The notes: generated from the letters alone by a model not told the origin. Shown: positions 1 through 13,286, numbered from the stretch's first letter. The stretch is 64,000 nt of DNA from Sipunculus nudus (GCA_026874595.1 CM049316.1:23085839-23149838), one strand, 5' to 3'. Numbers and translations: made by a program.

Positions 1-3000
1 CCGCAGATGGCACCGACCGTGGTCGTGTCCTCTTTGTTAGGTAAAATGGTATATATGTTATTCTTTAAAACAGGAGTGTATTCCTTGTCCGGGCTGGAGC
101 CACCTCACTTAGCCCATCTGATCATGAAAGCCAGGCGACCGTCAACCTTATCCGTGAGGTAATTTTCTTTTAAATTTTTCAATGAATAAAGTATTTTTTA
201 CAACAAATAACTGATAAAATACTGATTCTCTTTAATATTGAACAACAGAGGAATTAGTAATAAGTAAAACAGGAAAAAGTAATGTAATTATATTTAAGTA
301 AGCGCTTTCTATAGGAATGTATAAATGATGCATTAGATATTTATCCATAAATGGTCAATATTCAAACCAATCAGCTATTGCAGATAACTCCACTCTCCCT
401 GTTGTAATATTCATTTCCATTGCATTAGATTTCTGCCTTAATCCGGGAAATTGTGTTCAGTTTAAATAGCTGTCATATGGATAACATCAAGGATTTCCTA
501 TTTTGCTGTAAGTATTGTAAATGAACTTATGAAAAATATTTAATTTTATATTAAAAAAGCATAAATGATTCATATGGCAATAAATCACATATTAATTCTT
601 TAAACATGTCAAATCTTATTGGTGTAAAATTTTACTCCTAAAAATGTTGCACCTGGTAAAATATTTCTGATACTTTCCTTTAATTCTCTTAAAAGAGTGA
701 GCCTTAATCTAATAAAGTATGAATCATTTCAGCATTCCAACATTCCAACTACAGTGGGTCAGCGCAAGGCGTTCCAAGTTGCCATCTTCTCGACCGGAAC
801 TTACGCCGGAATCACTGTCTACATTCCTGGTTGGGAAAAACATGTAATGTATCTGTATATTGAAATAATATACAGTTATAATATATATACAATCGCTTTA
901 CAGCAAGCCCAAAAGTTATTGTGTTCCCTGAAGCTAACAACACCAAACGCCCGCATCAAACATTTTGCTGTAGCCAGTCCCACCAAGGGATGTTCATCGA
1001 ATTTTTTAAAATTATTTATTTCATCTAGTATTTACTTCGAAGGGATCGAACACCGTACCCTACACGCACTTAATTTAACGTCCGATAAAATTCAGTCTTT
1101 ATGTCTCGGCATATTCACTTAAGTGATTAGGATATTACATCAATCGATAGACGTTAACTGGATGACGGTTGTAATCGACACCATAAAGATAACAAATGCA
1201 AATTACCAAACAATAACAATCTTAACAATTACAGTGGAACCCCACAATTACGACCACCCTGGGGACTGAGCAAAGTGGTCACGGTCGTAATCTGGGGTTG
1301 GTCGTATTTGTGATCTCTTACCTTATTTTCATATAACACGCCGATGTTTAATTTGTATCAGTGTGTATTAATTGCATATCTTTAATGTTAATTATAACAA
1401 AATGTTTTACTTTGCATGTGACCCTTTATATGTATTTTGTGTGTGTGTGTAGTTAAAAAGAAAACAACATTGTTTTTTTTTAATATTTATTCATGGTAAA
1501 AATAAATATACATGCATGTACACATACGTAACGCCTGACGATTGACTCAGAATGACCCTAAAGGCAATAGAAAGACCTAACCGAATTCACATTGAACATA
1601 CTTCGTGGCAGTATAGGTGCACGAAAGACGTGGAACTTGAAATGTTGATGGCACTGTGATTTTAGAATATCATTAGATGTTAATTCTTCACAAATGAGTC
1701 CAAAGTAGTTTGTCTTGAGGTCACGCACATGAGTCACAGGCACAGCCAATGTGCGCTGAATGCATCCTGGTGTTGTCGCCCTGATTTAATGCCACTTTTT
1801 TCTTACAAGGAAGAGCTCTCTCCGAGGCATGGTCGCACAACAGCAAGCAATTAAAACGCAGAATGAATCAGTATAAAAATAAACTGACAATGATCTATCT
1901 GATAAGGCGGGACAATGTGTTGGATTTGTCTACATGCAAGCAATATTTTTGTACATTTTACTGACTTCTCAATACTCAGTGTAAGGTGTGAGCACATTTA
2001 GGATTAACTAGGTTGTTAATTGGACCAATGAGGATATAACAAGATGTGATGAGTAGAAATACTAAGCCCTCACACCGCAATTAGGGTAGGCTCTTTAATT
2101 AATCAGTCCGATGGTTACCCTCTTTGATCTATCACGTATACCTCAACGAGTCTTGGCGAGGACACTGATTCAGGAAGATATGCGGGACCAGATTAACACT
2201 CGGGTAGGGATGAAATCTAATTTTTAAGCTACCTTAGTGATAACAGATATTTGAACGTCCATAATGTTGTTACTCAGGCTTGTGTTAAAATATATATGTA
2301 TTTGCAATAGCTTTATGAAATGATGCATCTGAATTTGTCTTTGAAACAGAGCTAAAAGTTGCACTGAATTTCCATTGAAATTTTGAGCTACAAGTAACTC
2401 AGTATTTGCATTATTGTTATATTAATTCTACCAACAATGATTTCAGCTGCTGCCTAGTTTTTTTTTGTTACAATATACACACTAACCTTAAAAACAGTTA
2501 GGATAGTAGAGCAATTGCATTTGCATTTTTAATGAGGAATGCATTTACATTCAAATTTCATAATATTAAATATTACTCACGTTCTTTATAATCATTTGAT
2601 TGTTAGCAAATATTTGGAAATGTAATCGTCTCTCAAATCTTGTATCTATTAATTGTATCATTTATTCGGTTAAAGAGGCTGACATCATGCTTTCCCTGTT
2701 TAGTTTATTTATTTTTCTGTGTTCCGCTTGACTTAATTGAAAGCAAAACATTTATCAACCTGAAGAATCTTAAGAACTCTAACTCAGTACTACTCTTGAT
2801 ATCATTGTAGTGAGGACGATAGGCTTTGTGTTACTATTCATGATTTTGGACATCTTTTTTTTTATTTCAAGGTGGCACCCTAGCTCAGGTCTTAATATCT
2901 TTAACTGTGCAGCGACAACTGTTCTTTACGAACCCCAATGCAGAAACAATTTGCCAAATACCATTGACGGAAATTTCAGTAACATGCACGTCTGTGTCCA

Positions 3001-4087
3001 TGGCGGAGGACCCGGCTCTTGCCAGGTTGGTATTTGATGGTGTTTTTAGAGGGCCGTAGACACGGGAAGGGGGTCTGCAATTTAAATGATACAATGGTCA
3101 ACCCTTTAGTGTAAAAATTAGTGGAACATTGGGTTCATTAAGGCCATATAAAAAAGAAATTATTGATCTACGAATGACGACCTATTGTTTGCAAATTACG
3201 TCCCGGTCTTCGGAAATTGCTGCTGTTTCAAATTTCTGCTATGGCATATACATTTTGATTATTCTGAAATGTATTAAAAACTGAAAAAAATATATGTTGT
3301 TTATATATCATGCCGATATTTGAGGTAAAATTCGTATTTTGCTTGAAGGATGGCAAAATTACACTTGCTGTGTCTTACCAGGAATTACATAGAGCTTATG
3401 TTTGTGTGTTCATGTCCTAATGGATTCTTCCATTTGCAGCCATTTAGATACGTTCGTATTTGAATTTTGCCTGCCGTTGAATCATGGACGACAAATAATA
3501 CATCAATTTGCATTAAATTGATACTTTCTTATGCATTGTAAATATTTCTGTGTGTTTTGGTTACAGGCTGACGTATTTCGATAAAACCGTCCTCGTTTTC
3601 ACTGACGGTCATGAGACATGTCACGAAGTATATATCACAAACTCATGATTCAATATGTTAAAGCGCATCAGACAGATAGATAAATAGTTCATATTTGCAG
3701 TGTGCACTATATTGCGGATGTTATCGACAAATGATGCGTCTGTGTGCAACCTAGAATATATATCTGTGATACATTGCAGGTTCATGGTGCGTTAATATTC
3801 ATTTTTGCTATACATAACTGAATTCTGGATTAATCTTTTATCCTTATATACATATATTTATATATACTTCATGTGCCCAACATGTAAAATTTGTATAGCA
3901 TCAAATCGGTTTTGTTTGTTGTTTTATTAAGGGTGACTCAGGCGGCCCGATGACTCATGCCAGCAACGGGCTGATGATCGATGTGACGTCATGGGATGTT
4001 GGAACCAGCAGCGACAGCTGTACGACTTCGTACCAATTTGTGTACGCTCGTGTCAGCTACCTCCGCAGCTGGATTGACGCCAACTAA
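1..4087 (+). pseudogene. Chymotrypsin-like serine protease, copy 1 (3' part, decayed)
   Basis: Relic of a secreted S1-family serine protease whose 5' end lies outside the window. Exons seen by alignment with the second copy at 10.5-19.7 kb are 74-158, 733-843, 2872-3025 and 3932-4087, each with AG acceptor and GT donor. The last exon encodes GDSGGP with the catalytic Ser and ends ...RSWIDAN then TAA at 4085-4087. Damage: exon 733-843 has an 8-bp duplication (CATTCCAA) and lacks about 60 nt, removing the catalytic Asp region; exon 2872-3025 lacks one base near its start, shifting the frame; the GWGR motif is altered. No upstream His exon is visible. The introns also align with copy 2, so this is a segmental tandem duplication, not retroposition. 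Seen: exons and lesions. Inferred: non-functional. Confidence 0.8.
1232..1316 (+). mobile_element. Tigger/pogo-type terminal repeat fragment
   Basis: Starts CAGTGGAACCCCACAATTA after a TA, followed by repeated ACGACCAC/GGTCGTA words. The same end occurs at 18881 and 39069. It lies within an approximately 1-kb stretch (about 1231-2250) that is absent from the aligned intron of copy 2, so it marks an insertion after the duplication. No partner inverted end was found nearby. Confidence 0.5.
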
Positions 4088-4103
4088 ATACAAGTCTGTG
4101 GAC

Positions 4104-4109
4104 AATAAA
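4104..4109 (+). terminator. Polyadenylation signal AATAAA of protease copy 1
   Basis: AATAAA 17 nt after the stop codon, conserved in position in copy 2 (19679-19684). Confidence 0.6.
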
Positions 4110-5689
4110 CTGATAAATGAGATAATAAGTAGTGTTCTTCTTACTCTGAAATATCACACCTGTATATAAACACTCAACTAATGGTTAAAGTACACTGTCA
4201 TTTATCACTGAAGACAACAAACAACAATCATATCACCTAAGATAACACAAAAACAGTATTGTGCTACGCGCCGTGGTAATAATGAAAATGCAATGAGCGG
4301 GCGATTTTTTCTTTCCTGGTCGAGACAAAATAACGTTTGAATACTAGATGACGCTGAAAAGCAAGTGCGGTAGTTACCCATAAATAACAAGAATCGTGTT
4401 CAAAGGTACCTAATTAAATCCATTTTTCATCCCTTAAAGAATTCAGTCAAGGAGTTGTGCCAAATCACACATAAAAAAACATTAATAATGACCTGGTCTT
4501 AATTTGGAAATAAGAAAATATAACAAAAATTGTTTGCCGATTATCCGTAGAACAACATTCTTTTTGTTTGGCCATAAATTATTAATGATTGCTAAGATTT
4601 TTACTTTATTTTTCTCCAAATGAGTTTTATGTGTGTACCAGAATGATACCCTGTACACCACGTACCGCCGCCAGGGCAAAACAAATTAATCCTGGTCAGC
4701 ACCAAAATTGGTTTATAATCCTGTTATCACCTACCCATACTAAAATTCAAATTCCGAAAAAAAATGCTATATTAACGAGAGCCAATATCGACCACAGATG
4801 TTAGTAATGCATTTACTTACGTTAAACACCAACCGGCGCTGATGGACGGCCAGGTCATATTTAGTGTGTAAATTATCAAGGTATATTTTAAGGAAATTCT
4901 AGAATTGCAAATACGTTTAAACAAGCGTTCTCCCTCAGTATAAAATGAGGCCTATAGAGGAATATATATAGTACAAAAAAGACAGATGGACTGTAGGTTT
5001 ATGAGAGAGAGAGAGCTTTAAACTTTAATGTTTTAAATTACTGGTTGATTCCAAATATGTACATATGGCTTTTTTAAATAAAATATTGATATCATGAACG
5101 ATACATGAATGAAAAAGTACATAAACATGATAGATAAATCTTATTTAAGGGTCAATTGTATTATGTTTACTGTTCGATGAAATTCAACTATTTATGCTCA
5201 TGGGTATAAAAGTGGTTTTCAGTCTGTGAAGGATGCTGTTAAATTTTATAACATCACAAATATTAAATTACACATGCACATCTTCTACAAAACACGCACA
5301 CAAATGGGGGTCACCTACACGGTAAAATTTACCCTGCAAAGTACGACCTCACGATTCATTGCTCAATGAGTGGAACTACTAATCGCATTGTTATGACCGT
5401 CTTGAGTCAATAGACTCCCTTGATGTTCATAGGGCCAGTGCCTTAATGGGAAGATTAATTGGAGAGTCCCGGAAGTTTAATGAAATATGTATCAAACAAA
5501 ATGTTCGAATGCTGAACAACTTTTATTACATTGCAATCCCCGGGTAAGTATTGAAGTCTGGGTGAAGAACTACATCAAAATTAAAAAAACAGTAATAAGA
5601 TTTTCATAGAAACAGACACTGTCATTCCTAAATTAACAAAATAAACAATCATATTTTCATAATTACAGTAATAATAGCAATACAAAAGA
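4110..5689. other. Intergenic sequence after protease copy 1
   Basis: No gene recognised. About 4190-4345 is homologous to 25002-25145, that is, the original 3' flank shared by both protease copies. It preserves the empty target (GTCATTTATCACTGA at 4193-4207) of the LTR element inserted behind copy 2. The remainder is AT-rich with no supported feature. Confidence 0.6.
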
Positions 5690-6461
5690 AAAAACCTACA
5701 GTGTTTTAATTATTGTTTGGCATCCGGTGAAATGACCCCAAGCCAAAGACAAGCAATAATTACATTAATTGAAAAAACAGGCAAATATATCAGATTATTT
5801 AAATCATGGCGTCCAATTAGCCTTATCAACGTGGATGTTAAAATTCTAAGTACAGTACTTTGCAATAGGTTAAAAAGAATTTTGCCTGAGTTAATAAAAG
5901 GAGACCAGTGTGCATTTTTATATGGAAGGTACATTGGCGTACCATTAAGAATTATATCAGATGTCATGAGATATACAGAACAAGAAAATATGTCCGGTAA
6001 AATGATGGCTGCTGATTTTGAAGCTGCATTTGATTCAGTTGATCACATATTTTTGATAGCAGTTCTAGAAAAAATGGGTTTTAATATTTCTTTCATAAGA
6101 TGGATCAAGGCGTTATATAATAATCTAGAAAGCTGCATAATTAATAATGGAATGTCTTCAGGATACTTTCCTCTGAAAAGAGGAACTAGGCAAGGAGACC
6201 CGATTGCTCCTTATCTATTTATACTGGTAATAGAGGTAATGGCTTGTATGGTTCGCCAAAGTAAAGATTTAAAGGGAATTAAGGTCGCAAGCAACGAAAT
6301 AAGACAGTGTATATTTGCTGATGACAGTACATTTTTCCTTAATGACGAGCACTTGCTCAAAATTCTGTTTAGTATACTTGACAAATTCTCGTATTTCTCT
6401 TCAGTCAAATTAAATTATAATAAATCTGAGCTTGCTTGGTTAGGTAAATGGAAACACAGAA
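5690..6461 (+). pseudogene. LINE ORF2 reverse transcriptase, N-terminal piece
   Basis: Encodes reverse transcriptase blocks in order: WRPISLIN near 5800, DFEAAFDSVDH near 6020, RGTRQGDPIAPYLF near 6180-6220 and the catalytic FADD at 6314-6325. The frame is open from about 5690 and runs into the inserted solo LTR, where it meets a foreign stop at 6515-6517. Excising the LTR plus one copy of the 5-bp target duplication returns the frame to that at 7544 onward. An apparent 266-residue ORF here is therefore a chimera of LINE and LTR sequence. Confidence 0.85.
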
Positions 6462-7538
6462 TGTCACAGAAGGTCTGTGACAGCCTCATGGCCTGTGGTG
6501 GCCTGAAGTATTTGTAGCGGAATTTAGTTTCATTACACGATATCTCTGCCAGGAAGGTCGAGGTGATTTATTTTTACAGGGCCACCTGGTTTTGAGAGCG
6601 TAGCCTTAAACGAATCAGAGAGGGTTATGACTGTGAAAGTTAATTTATATTCATGAGTGTCATGAATTAATTAGGTAACCCAGGAAGTAAGGTTTTTTCT
6701 GCTGAGTGGGGGAGAGTCGAGATTGCGGCCGAGGAGAGTCTTTCGAGAAAGGCTCCTTAGGCCATCTCATGTGTTACAGACCGTCGGATGGTTAAATGTG
6801 TACCCCGTACGCCGGTTCGTCTAGGTCCAGCTAAAAGTCAAGTTTGTGGGGAAGCTGGCAACGTATGTCCAAGTTCGGCTGTAAACGAACAGACCGGCGT
6901 GAGTATCTTAAGACGTGTCTACTGTGTTCCCATGAAATGTTATGGTCGTCACGCATCGATGATCAAGACTTTGTATGAGCTGTACTCGACAAACTCCTAA
7001 AACAGCTCGGTGTTGTGAGCGCTTACAGAAAGTAACCTGTGTGATGTGAACTTGTTTTATTTATTTTACCGTGGACTGCTATGCGGCGTATGGAGATTTT
7101 GTTATGTGACCAAGATGAACATTGGCGGCTTCTAGACGTTGTACCTGCGGCGTCGGATCAAGGGATTTCTGGATTCCTGACCTTCGGGACTCATTCACCT
7201 TCGGACTTTTACCATATCTTTTTACCGTGCTACACTTGTTAATGAATCCCAGTGTACGGGAATGTGTTTGCATTAATTTGTTACTGCAAGAGGATTAGAT
7301 GCAGGTTAAAGATCTTAACAGTGTAGGCGAGTCCACACATCTGTTATAACTGTTTATCTGTAAATGTCTCGTAATGAAAGTCTTAAATGTTTCACACTGC
7401 CTTTATGGGAGTTTTGAGAGGCTGATTTGAGTGAATTTGAGTGAAGCAAGTCGAGAGCACGACCCACTGACGACCGTATGAGTACAAATTAATCCCTTTA
7501 AAAGAACACAGGTCTGTCACCACCCCTTTCGTGTGACA
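6462..7538. mobile_element. Solo LTR (1077 bp) inserted in the LINE
   Basis: Begins TGTCACAG and ends GTGTGACA, so its ends are the short inverted repeat TGTCACA/TGTGACA. It is flanked by a perfect 5-bp duplication, CAGAA at 6457-6461 and 7539-7543. Length, TG...CA ends and target duplication are those of an LTR left by recombination between two LTRs of a Ty3-like, BEL-like or copia-like element. No coding region or second LTR is present. Family not identified. Orientation cannot be assigned. Confidence 0.85.
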
Positions 7539-9006
7539 CAGAAGAGACAAAATAGGAGACTGCAAATGGGTTAATCTTTGTCAAGGTTCTATTAAAATTA
7601 TAGGTATCCAATTTACCTATGATACGACCCTGTTCAAAACATTTAATTTTTTAAAAAGAGAACGAGACTTCAAAGCCGTTTTAAATATATGGTCAAGAAG
7701 ACAGTTAACTATATTTGGAAGGATTGAGATAATTAGGTCTTTAGTAATTTCAAAACTTGTATATGTTTGGAATGTATGTTCTAAGCCAGAAGGTTTTATT
7801 GAATAAATTCAGCATGAGTGTAATAATTTTATATGGAAATCAAAAAGACCTAAAGTAAAATACATAACAGCGATTGGGGAATATAATCAAGGAGGATTAA
7901 AAATACCTGATGTTAAATCAGTGAAGCAAACACAGAGAATAAGGTGGACAGAAAGATTACTGAATAGCGATATGGAACAATGAAAAGCAATACCTTCTTT
8001 CTTCGTAACAAGAATAGGAGGTCTTTCAGCTATAGGATATAATTTTGATATAACAATAATACCAAATTCACTTCCTAAGTTTTATGTAGAATGCCTAAAG
8101 GCATGGACATACACACAGGAAAAATATCCTATTTCACAAGATCAAGTCTTACAACAACCCTTATGGAATAACAATTTCATTTTGAGTAGAAAAAAAAGTT
8201 TATTTAACAAAAAATTGTTTAAGGCAGGAGTTAAGTTTATTTCAGATACAGTAGATGCAAATGGAAAAATCTTAAAAATGGAGGAGGTTATAAGTAAGGA
8301 TGATGATTTGAATCAAACTGATTATTTAAATCTTATGCAAATATATCATGCCATTCCTAAGGAGTGGCTAAATATATCTAAAGAAATCCACAAACCTACT
8401 ATGATAGAACGTGCAGAATTTATGAAAGTAAGTTGGAAACAAATATATATGAGTTTGATTGAAAATAAATTTTTAGTATCTTCTGCATTTCACTGGTGGA
8501 ACAAAAATCATAATATTGATAAAGATATGTGGGTAAATTGCTGTGAGGCTATCTACAAAGTCACTATCGACACATATTCACGAGAATTTCAGTACAAATT
8601 GTTAAATAACTATCTGAGTGTAAACAATTTACTATATAGATGGAAATTAAAAGATTCAAACAGATGTTCCTACTGTTTTATAAATGAAGAATCAACAGTG
8701 CACTTATTCTATGAATGTAACACAGCTACAAATTAATTCTTAAAAATCAAAAGACAATTTGAAGAGTCACAATTAAATCTACCCGACTGGTCCAAAGAAA
8801 TCGCATTGTTTTGTACTGTTCCTGTCACTGAAAAGAACATGTTAATTAATCACATTATGCTTGTTTTTAAGATAACACTATTTCAAAGTCGTGAGTTATT
8901 AGAAAGGAGTGGGGAATGTAAAGTACGTAAACTGTTTCATCATTTTTTACATCGCTTAAAAAGTATCCATAATATTGAAAGTAAAATAGCATCGAAAAAT
9001 AATTAA
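7539..9006 (+). pseudogene. LINE ORF2, C-terminal piece
   Basis: Continues the LINE frame after the solo LTR (blocks IKIIGIQFTY and RRQLTIFGRIEIIRS, then a long C-terminal region). A zinc-knuckle-like C-x2-C...H...C lies at 8665-8718 (CSYC...HLFYEC). In-frame stops are TAA 7804-7806, TGA 7981-7983 and TAA 8734-8736, and the natural end is near 9004-9006. Reading resumes in the same frame after each stop, so the damage seen here is point mutation without frameshifts. Confidence 0.8.
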
Positions 9007-9505
9007 ATGAGGTTTCACACTTAAAAATGGGAGCCTTTAAGTAGTTTCCTGTAACATGGAATATATAATATGTTTGGTAGAACAATTCACACAATTAAAA
9101 CAAAAAATATATATGGTTGATGGATGAATTTTAGTTGGAATGAAGTTAGTAGTTTCTTTGGTACAGAACAAGTACAGTTTGTTTATTGTAGCTGAAGTAA
9201 AAGTTGGTGTCGGATCTGCATATGAACGTTCTAATTTATAAACTGGCACTTATATTGATGTTAAAGTCGGAACACAGAAAAAAATAATACATAAGTAAAA
9301 GATTAATAAAAAAGGATTGGTGCATAAGTGTAAAGTGTGAATTGTCTTTGTATTTGTGTGTGATATGACTCTGTTGTAGATAGACGTAGGTAGTAATTGT
9401 ACTGTTGTAATTGTATTGTGCACAAATAAGCATAGATGTCAATGATGATACACGAAAAAAATAATAATACTCTGAGACATCTATAAAGAGAAAAAAAAAC
9501 CTTTT

Positions 9506-10426
9506 TGTTGATATCTCATAATGACGAGAATGTGGCGTCCTCTGTCGAGTTACAGACAAGTTAACCCATTACGCGTACTAACGATCTTTTTAAATCAAGT
9601 AGCTAAGCAAAAAATGAATTAACTCTGAGAGACATAAATCTGAAAAAGTGGTAAGACTTAAGGAAACAAGTCTCAGTTGTGTGATCTGAGATATATGTAT
9701 CTTACAAAATATTACAATGCGATATAGCAGTTATCTTTTTACTATAGTATATCGTCCATGCTCAGTGTCTTGACGGTACTGAGCTATTTTATTGTTCCAA
9801 ACGAGTAATTGTGATCTATCAGGCTTTTCATATCTAAACATATTTAAGTATGAATGCGGCATAAATGCACCGTGCATCTACTTAAACATTAAAAGAAATA
9901 AAAAAGTAGAACGTGCAAAATCAACATTGAATAATAATCACTCACTTAATCATAAGAAACTTACAAAAATACGTTTTCCTAAAAAGAAAAGCCTTTCCAC
10001 GACTCTTAAAAGTAGTCGATGTTTCTGAGCATTAAGCATTTAACGGCCGGGAGTTTGTTCCTGGCGCAACATATGAAAAAGCCCTGCCACTTAATAAAAT
10101 AAATTTACTACTGGCTTAAAATAAGGACTGATTGGGGGAATTGAGAACACGATGCGGGTGAGACCAGTTACATAATAAATTTCGGCGCGATACTATGTCA
10201 TATGTTATAGGACATAATTTGTGCACGATAAGTTGACAGTTTTCAAGTTGTCAACAGTCGTCATGTTGTACACGGCCTCTATCCGACTACAAAGTATGGA
10301 GTTTTCGGGGGGGGGGGGGGGCGGAGCTGGTATTTTTAATGTTATCGTGGCATCGAAACATATGGTATACGCCCATGCCATAAATAATCAAAACAGATGT
10401 TCCAGCTAATCCCTTCAGCGATCGCC
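9506..10426. other. Intergenic sequence upstream of protease copy 2
   Basis: AT-rich. A 13-base G run lies near 10309-10321. No coding region supported. The last ~100 bases form the proximal promoter of copy 2. Confidence 0.5.
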
Positions 10427-10433
10427 TATAAAA
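10427..10433 (+). promoter_or_regulatory. TATA box of protease copy 2
   Basis: TATAAAA 48 nt upstream of the ATG, with an initiator-like TCAGT at 10456-10460 about 29 nt downstream of the TATA start. Core-promoter spacing is normal, although the gene body is broken. Confidence 0.6.
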
Positions 10434-11468
10434 ATGAAAGCCTTATGGTCTCTCGTCAGTCACCACCCACGACCGGAACCATGTGGACTATTCTCGCTCT
10501 CTGCTTCCTAGCTGCCGGTAGGCACCGAATCTCAACAAAATGTTCACTATAATTAATGAGGTAAAGGTTAACTAGACAAAGTATATAGTGTTTTCTTCAT
10601 TTATCATCATCGTTTTTAAACTCTCAAAATGGTCCTTTCCTTGATGGGGTGTGCACTGCTGGTCAATCTACATCCCCAGTTACGTGTAGAAACTTTATAT
10701 TGGTCTTAAAATCGATATTTTATCAAAATTAAACAAATGAAAATATCAACAAAAATACACGTATTGGAAGCTTGTATACCAAGAGTGGAAGTAATTACTG
10801 ATTGGGCCCAACCAACCGCACCCCAACGATGATCACCAAGTCGAGTGCAGGGGCGGCTTCTCGTGCTGCGGTACAAATATTCGGGTCGTTGGAGGGTTAG
10901 ACAAGGAAAACATCCAAGATCCGCTCAAATACGCTTTGGGGAATTTTTTAGAGCGGTTTTAAGATTTAATAGTTTAAAAATAAAAAATAATATGGAGTCT
11001 TTATTACATGACATCAGAAGCTCAGTTGTCACATATATTCACATGTAGCAGTGAACATCAAAGTCATTTAGAGAGCTGTATATCGTTTAACTACCCAGGA
11101 AGAGTGGTCTTCAGGATTTAATTATAAAATTCAAATTTTACATTCATAATCAAAGTTGATTTAGCGTTTAGTGCTTAAACCAATAAAACTTCAACTGTAC
11201 ATAATTTGTGTCCAAATCTAAGCATTTATTAATCAAGGTCCTATGTTTTTATTTTTAAAAGTAAATTTACTTTGAATTTGATTTTAAATGTTTCTTTTTT
11301 TTCAAATAAAACAAAACATAAAGGATCCTTTATTTCGTGATAAAGTTTTTTTCTTTTTTTAACGCTCCACTTTAATTGTCTTCTAAAATTCATTTTTAAC
11401 ATTTGTTTTAAAATTAAACTTTAAGAATATAAGAATATATTCATGTTCAAGATTTCGAACATATCAAA

Positions 11469-11557
11469 GCGAGTAAAACGCCCATTTTTTTTGTCTGCTT
11501 GAAACTGCTATAAGCGAGTAAAACGCCCATTTTTTTGTCTGCTTGAAACTGCTATAG
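11469..11557. repeat. 45-bp direct tandem duplication
   Basis: Two adjacent near-identical units beginning GCGAGTAAAACGCCC, at 11469 and 11514, in intron 1 of protease copy 2. They differ mainly in T-run length. Confidence 0.8.
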
Positions 11558-12699
11558 AAGCATAAATAAATCTTAATTTATATGATAAAACATTTAAGCT
11601 AAAATTTAATTTTCTTTAAATTTTAAAATATATGTATTGATGAAATGTCTCTGTTTTTTTCTGATAGAATATTCAATTTTTAAAAAGATTAGCTTATCTG
11701 TTTTACTAGAATCGTTTACCAAACTATATAACTAATTAAACAGACAATTTTAAATTAAACTTACATGAAAATTTGTAAATTAAACTTATAGAATTTATAT
11801 ATGTATATATGGGTGTTTATACTAGTTTTATTTCAATCACTTGAACATTTTTCTTATATAATTAGGCTAATTATCCGATTCATGGCATATGAAATGTTTC
11901 ACATACATTAATACGAGCTCATATACACGTTTAGTGTGTTGACAGCCTTACTAAAAAAGCAGTCGTTACAACTGAAAAAAGTGCACAATATCTAAATACC
12001 ATATTTCAAATTGTCGCTCGAAATGTATATACGATTTTGCCACTTTGAAAAAAAAAATTGAAATTGTCTGTTTTGGACCTACTTTACCGGCAACAGTTGT
12101 GGTTTCCCTTTGAATTCGAGATAAAACAGTAAATATGAAAGCTTAAGCCTCCAAATCAGATATATACAGATTTCAAGGAGCAGGGGGGATTAAATGATAA
12201 CGAAGTGGAATAGGATGGTTTTTCGAATTCAGGTTAAATGTCTTTGAGTTTTGTCGATCACAAAATAATGTATTTTTTGGCAAATCAATTTTTTTTTCTT
12301 GTGGACTGCCGTTTAGATGACCATGTTGGGCGGACACAATCTTCATGTTACTGCCATTTGATATTTCACAAGCAGATGGCACCATCTGCGGTCGTGTCCT
12401 CCCTGTGAGGTAAAATGGAATATTTGTCCCCCGCCGTTAGGAAGGACTACTAAAATGGTCTGCGTATGTCCGTCCTTTCTTCCTTCCGTCCGTTCGTCCA
12501 TCGGACGAAATAGTCATATAACACCTTTTTGATGCCCAAGAGGTTTCTTCTCACACATCCTAGGTTTTTATTCGGTTTGTTAACTATCGTATCTTTGAGG
12601 CTGTTCAAGTCCATATGCCCACTTGTAATCCAAGGAATTTAGCCGAATTAATGTTGTAATACTGTGGTTAATAATAGTATAGTATAATGGTTATGGTTG

Positions 12700-13262
12700 T
12701 TAGGTGCTGTGTAATTTGATTACAACACATAAGGGGCATTTAATTACATGCCTCATCTTTTTGCCCAGTTTTCTAAATTCTTTAAGCCTTCTTTTTACCC
12801 AAACTGAACCTGTATGCTTCTGGTTTTACGATACAGAAAACAGTCGTCTGCATAAATGCGACATTTATATTTAACCAATCGAGGTTAATCAATTGTTTGA
12901 TTTAATGATAAAAGAGGTCCTATCACTCTGTCTTGTCTTACCCAGAAGTCTACGTGTGTCCATCCTGAGACTGATCTATCTACAACCAGAGGTTGTGATC
13001 TATTTTGTAAGAATGATGCAATCCATTTAAGCATGCTACCATTGAAGCGTTATTTTGACAGTTTATTTTACTTTCGACGATATGGTAAAGTATCCAAAGC
13101 CTTTAAAAATCCTAAAATAGTAATGTCCAATTGGATGTTTTGAATTTAATATTCTGTAATGTCTTGAACCATCTTAATAAGTTTTGAAACAAATTTGGCC
13201 AGAACTAAAACCATGTAAGAGTACATAATTTGGAATACTATCAGGTCCAGGCGCTCTTTGTT
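12700..13262 (-). mobile_element. Decayed CR1/jockey-like LINE reverse transcriptase fragment
   Basis: On the minus strand, pieces of a reverse transcriptase appear in order: RAPGPDSIPNYVL near 13255-13215, a KALDTLPYR-like block, a WIASFLQNRSQ-like block, then the catalytic IYADDCFLYR with YADD at 12843-12854, and a LENWAKR-like block near 12760. Many stops and frameshifts. Family call rests on the PGPDxIP, YADDxxLYR and LxxWAxxWxM pattern of CR1/L2/jockey elements. It lies in intron 1 of protease copy 2. Confidence 0.65.
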
Positions 13263-13286
13263 TGTTTGTTTGTTTGTTTGTTTTTT
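13257..13286. repeat. (TTTG)n microsatellite
   Basis: Uninterrupted TTTG repeats at the upstream end of the decayed LINE fragment. Confidence 0.85.

Larger units (their letters stand above)
5690..9505 (+). mobile_element. Tx1/L1-like LINE, 5'-truncated, split by a solo LTR
   Basis: Non-LTR retrotransposon remnant in two pieces (about 5690-6461 and 7539-9505) separated by a 1077-bp solo LTR. The sequence starts inside the reverse transcriptase (GEM..SQRQAIITLI..K), as expected of 5' truncation. It ends in an AT-rich 3' tail with A-rich runs near 9490-9500. WRPISLIN, DFEAAFDSVD, GTRQGDP and FADD motifs, with a C-terminal Cys-Cys-His-Cys knuckle, place it in the L1/Tx1 group by general family knowledge. 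Exact clade assignment is inference. Confidence 0.85.

Noticed and set aside
1-40. Possible end of an upstream protease exon at the window edge (readable as ADGTDRGRVLFVR followed by GT)
   Set aside because: A near-identical stretch occurs at about 12372-12412 inside an intron of copy 2, where it is not an exon; it looks like part of a dispersed repeat or a deletion junction.
5717-6517. A 266-residue reverse transcriptase ORF taken as complete
   Set aside because: Its last 18 or so codons belong to the inserted solo LTR; the LINE frame continues at 7544.
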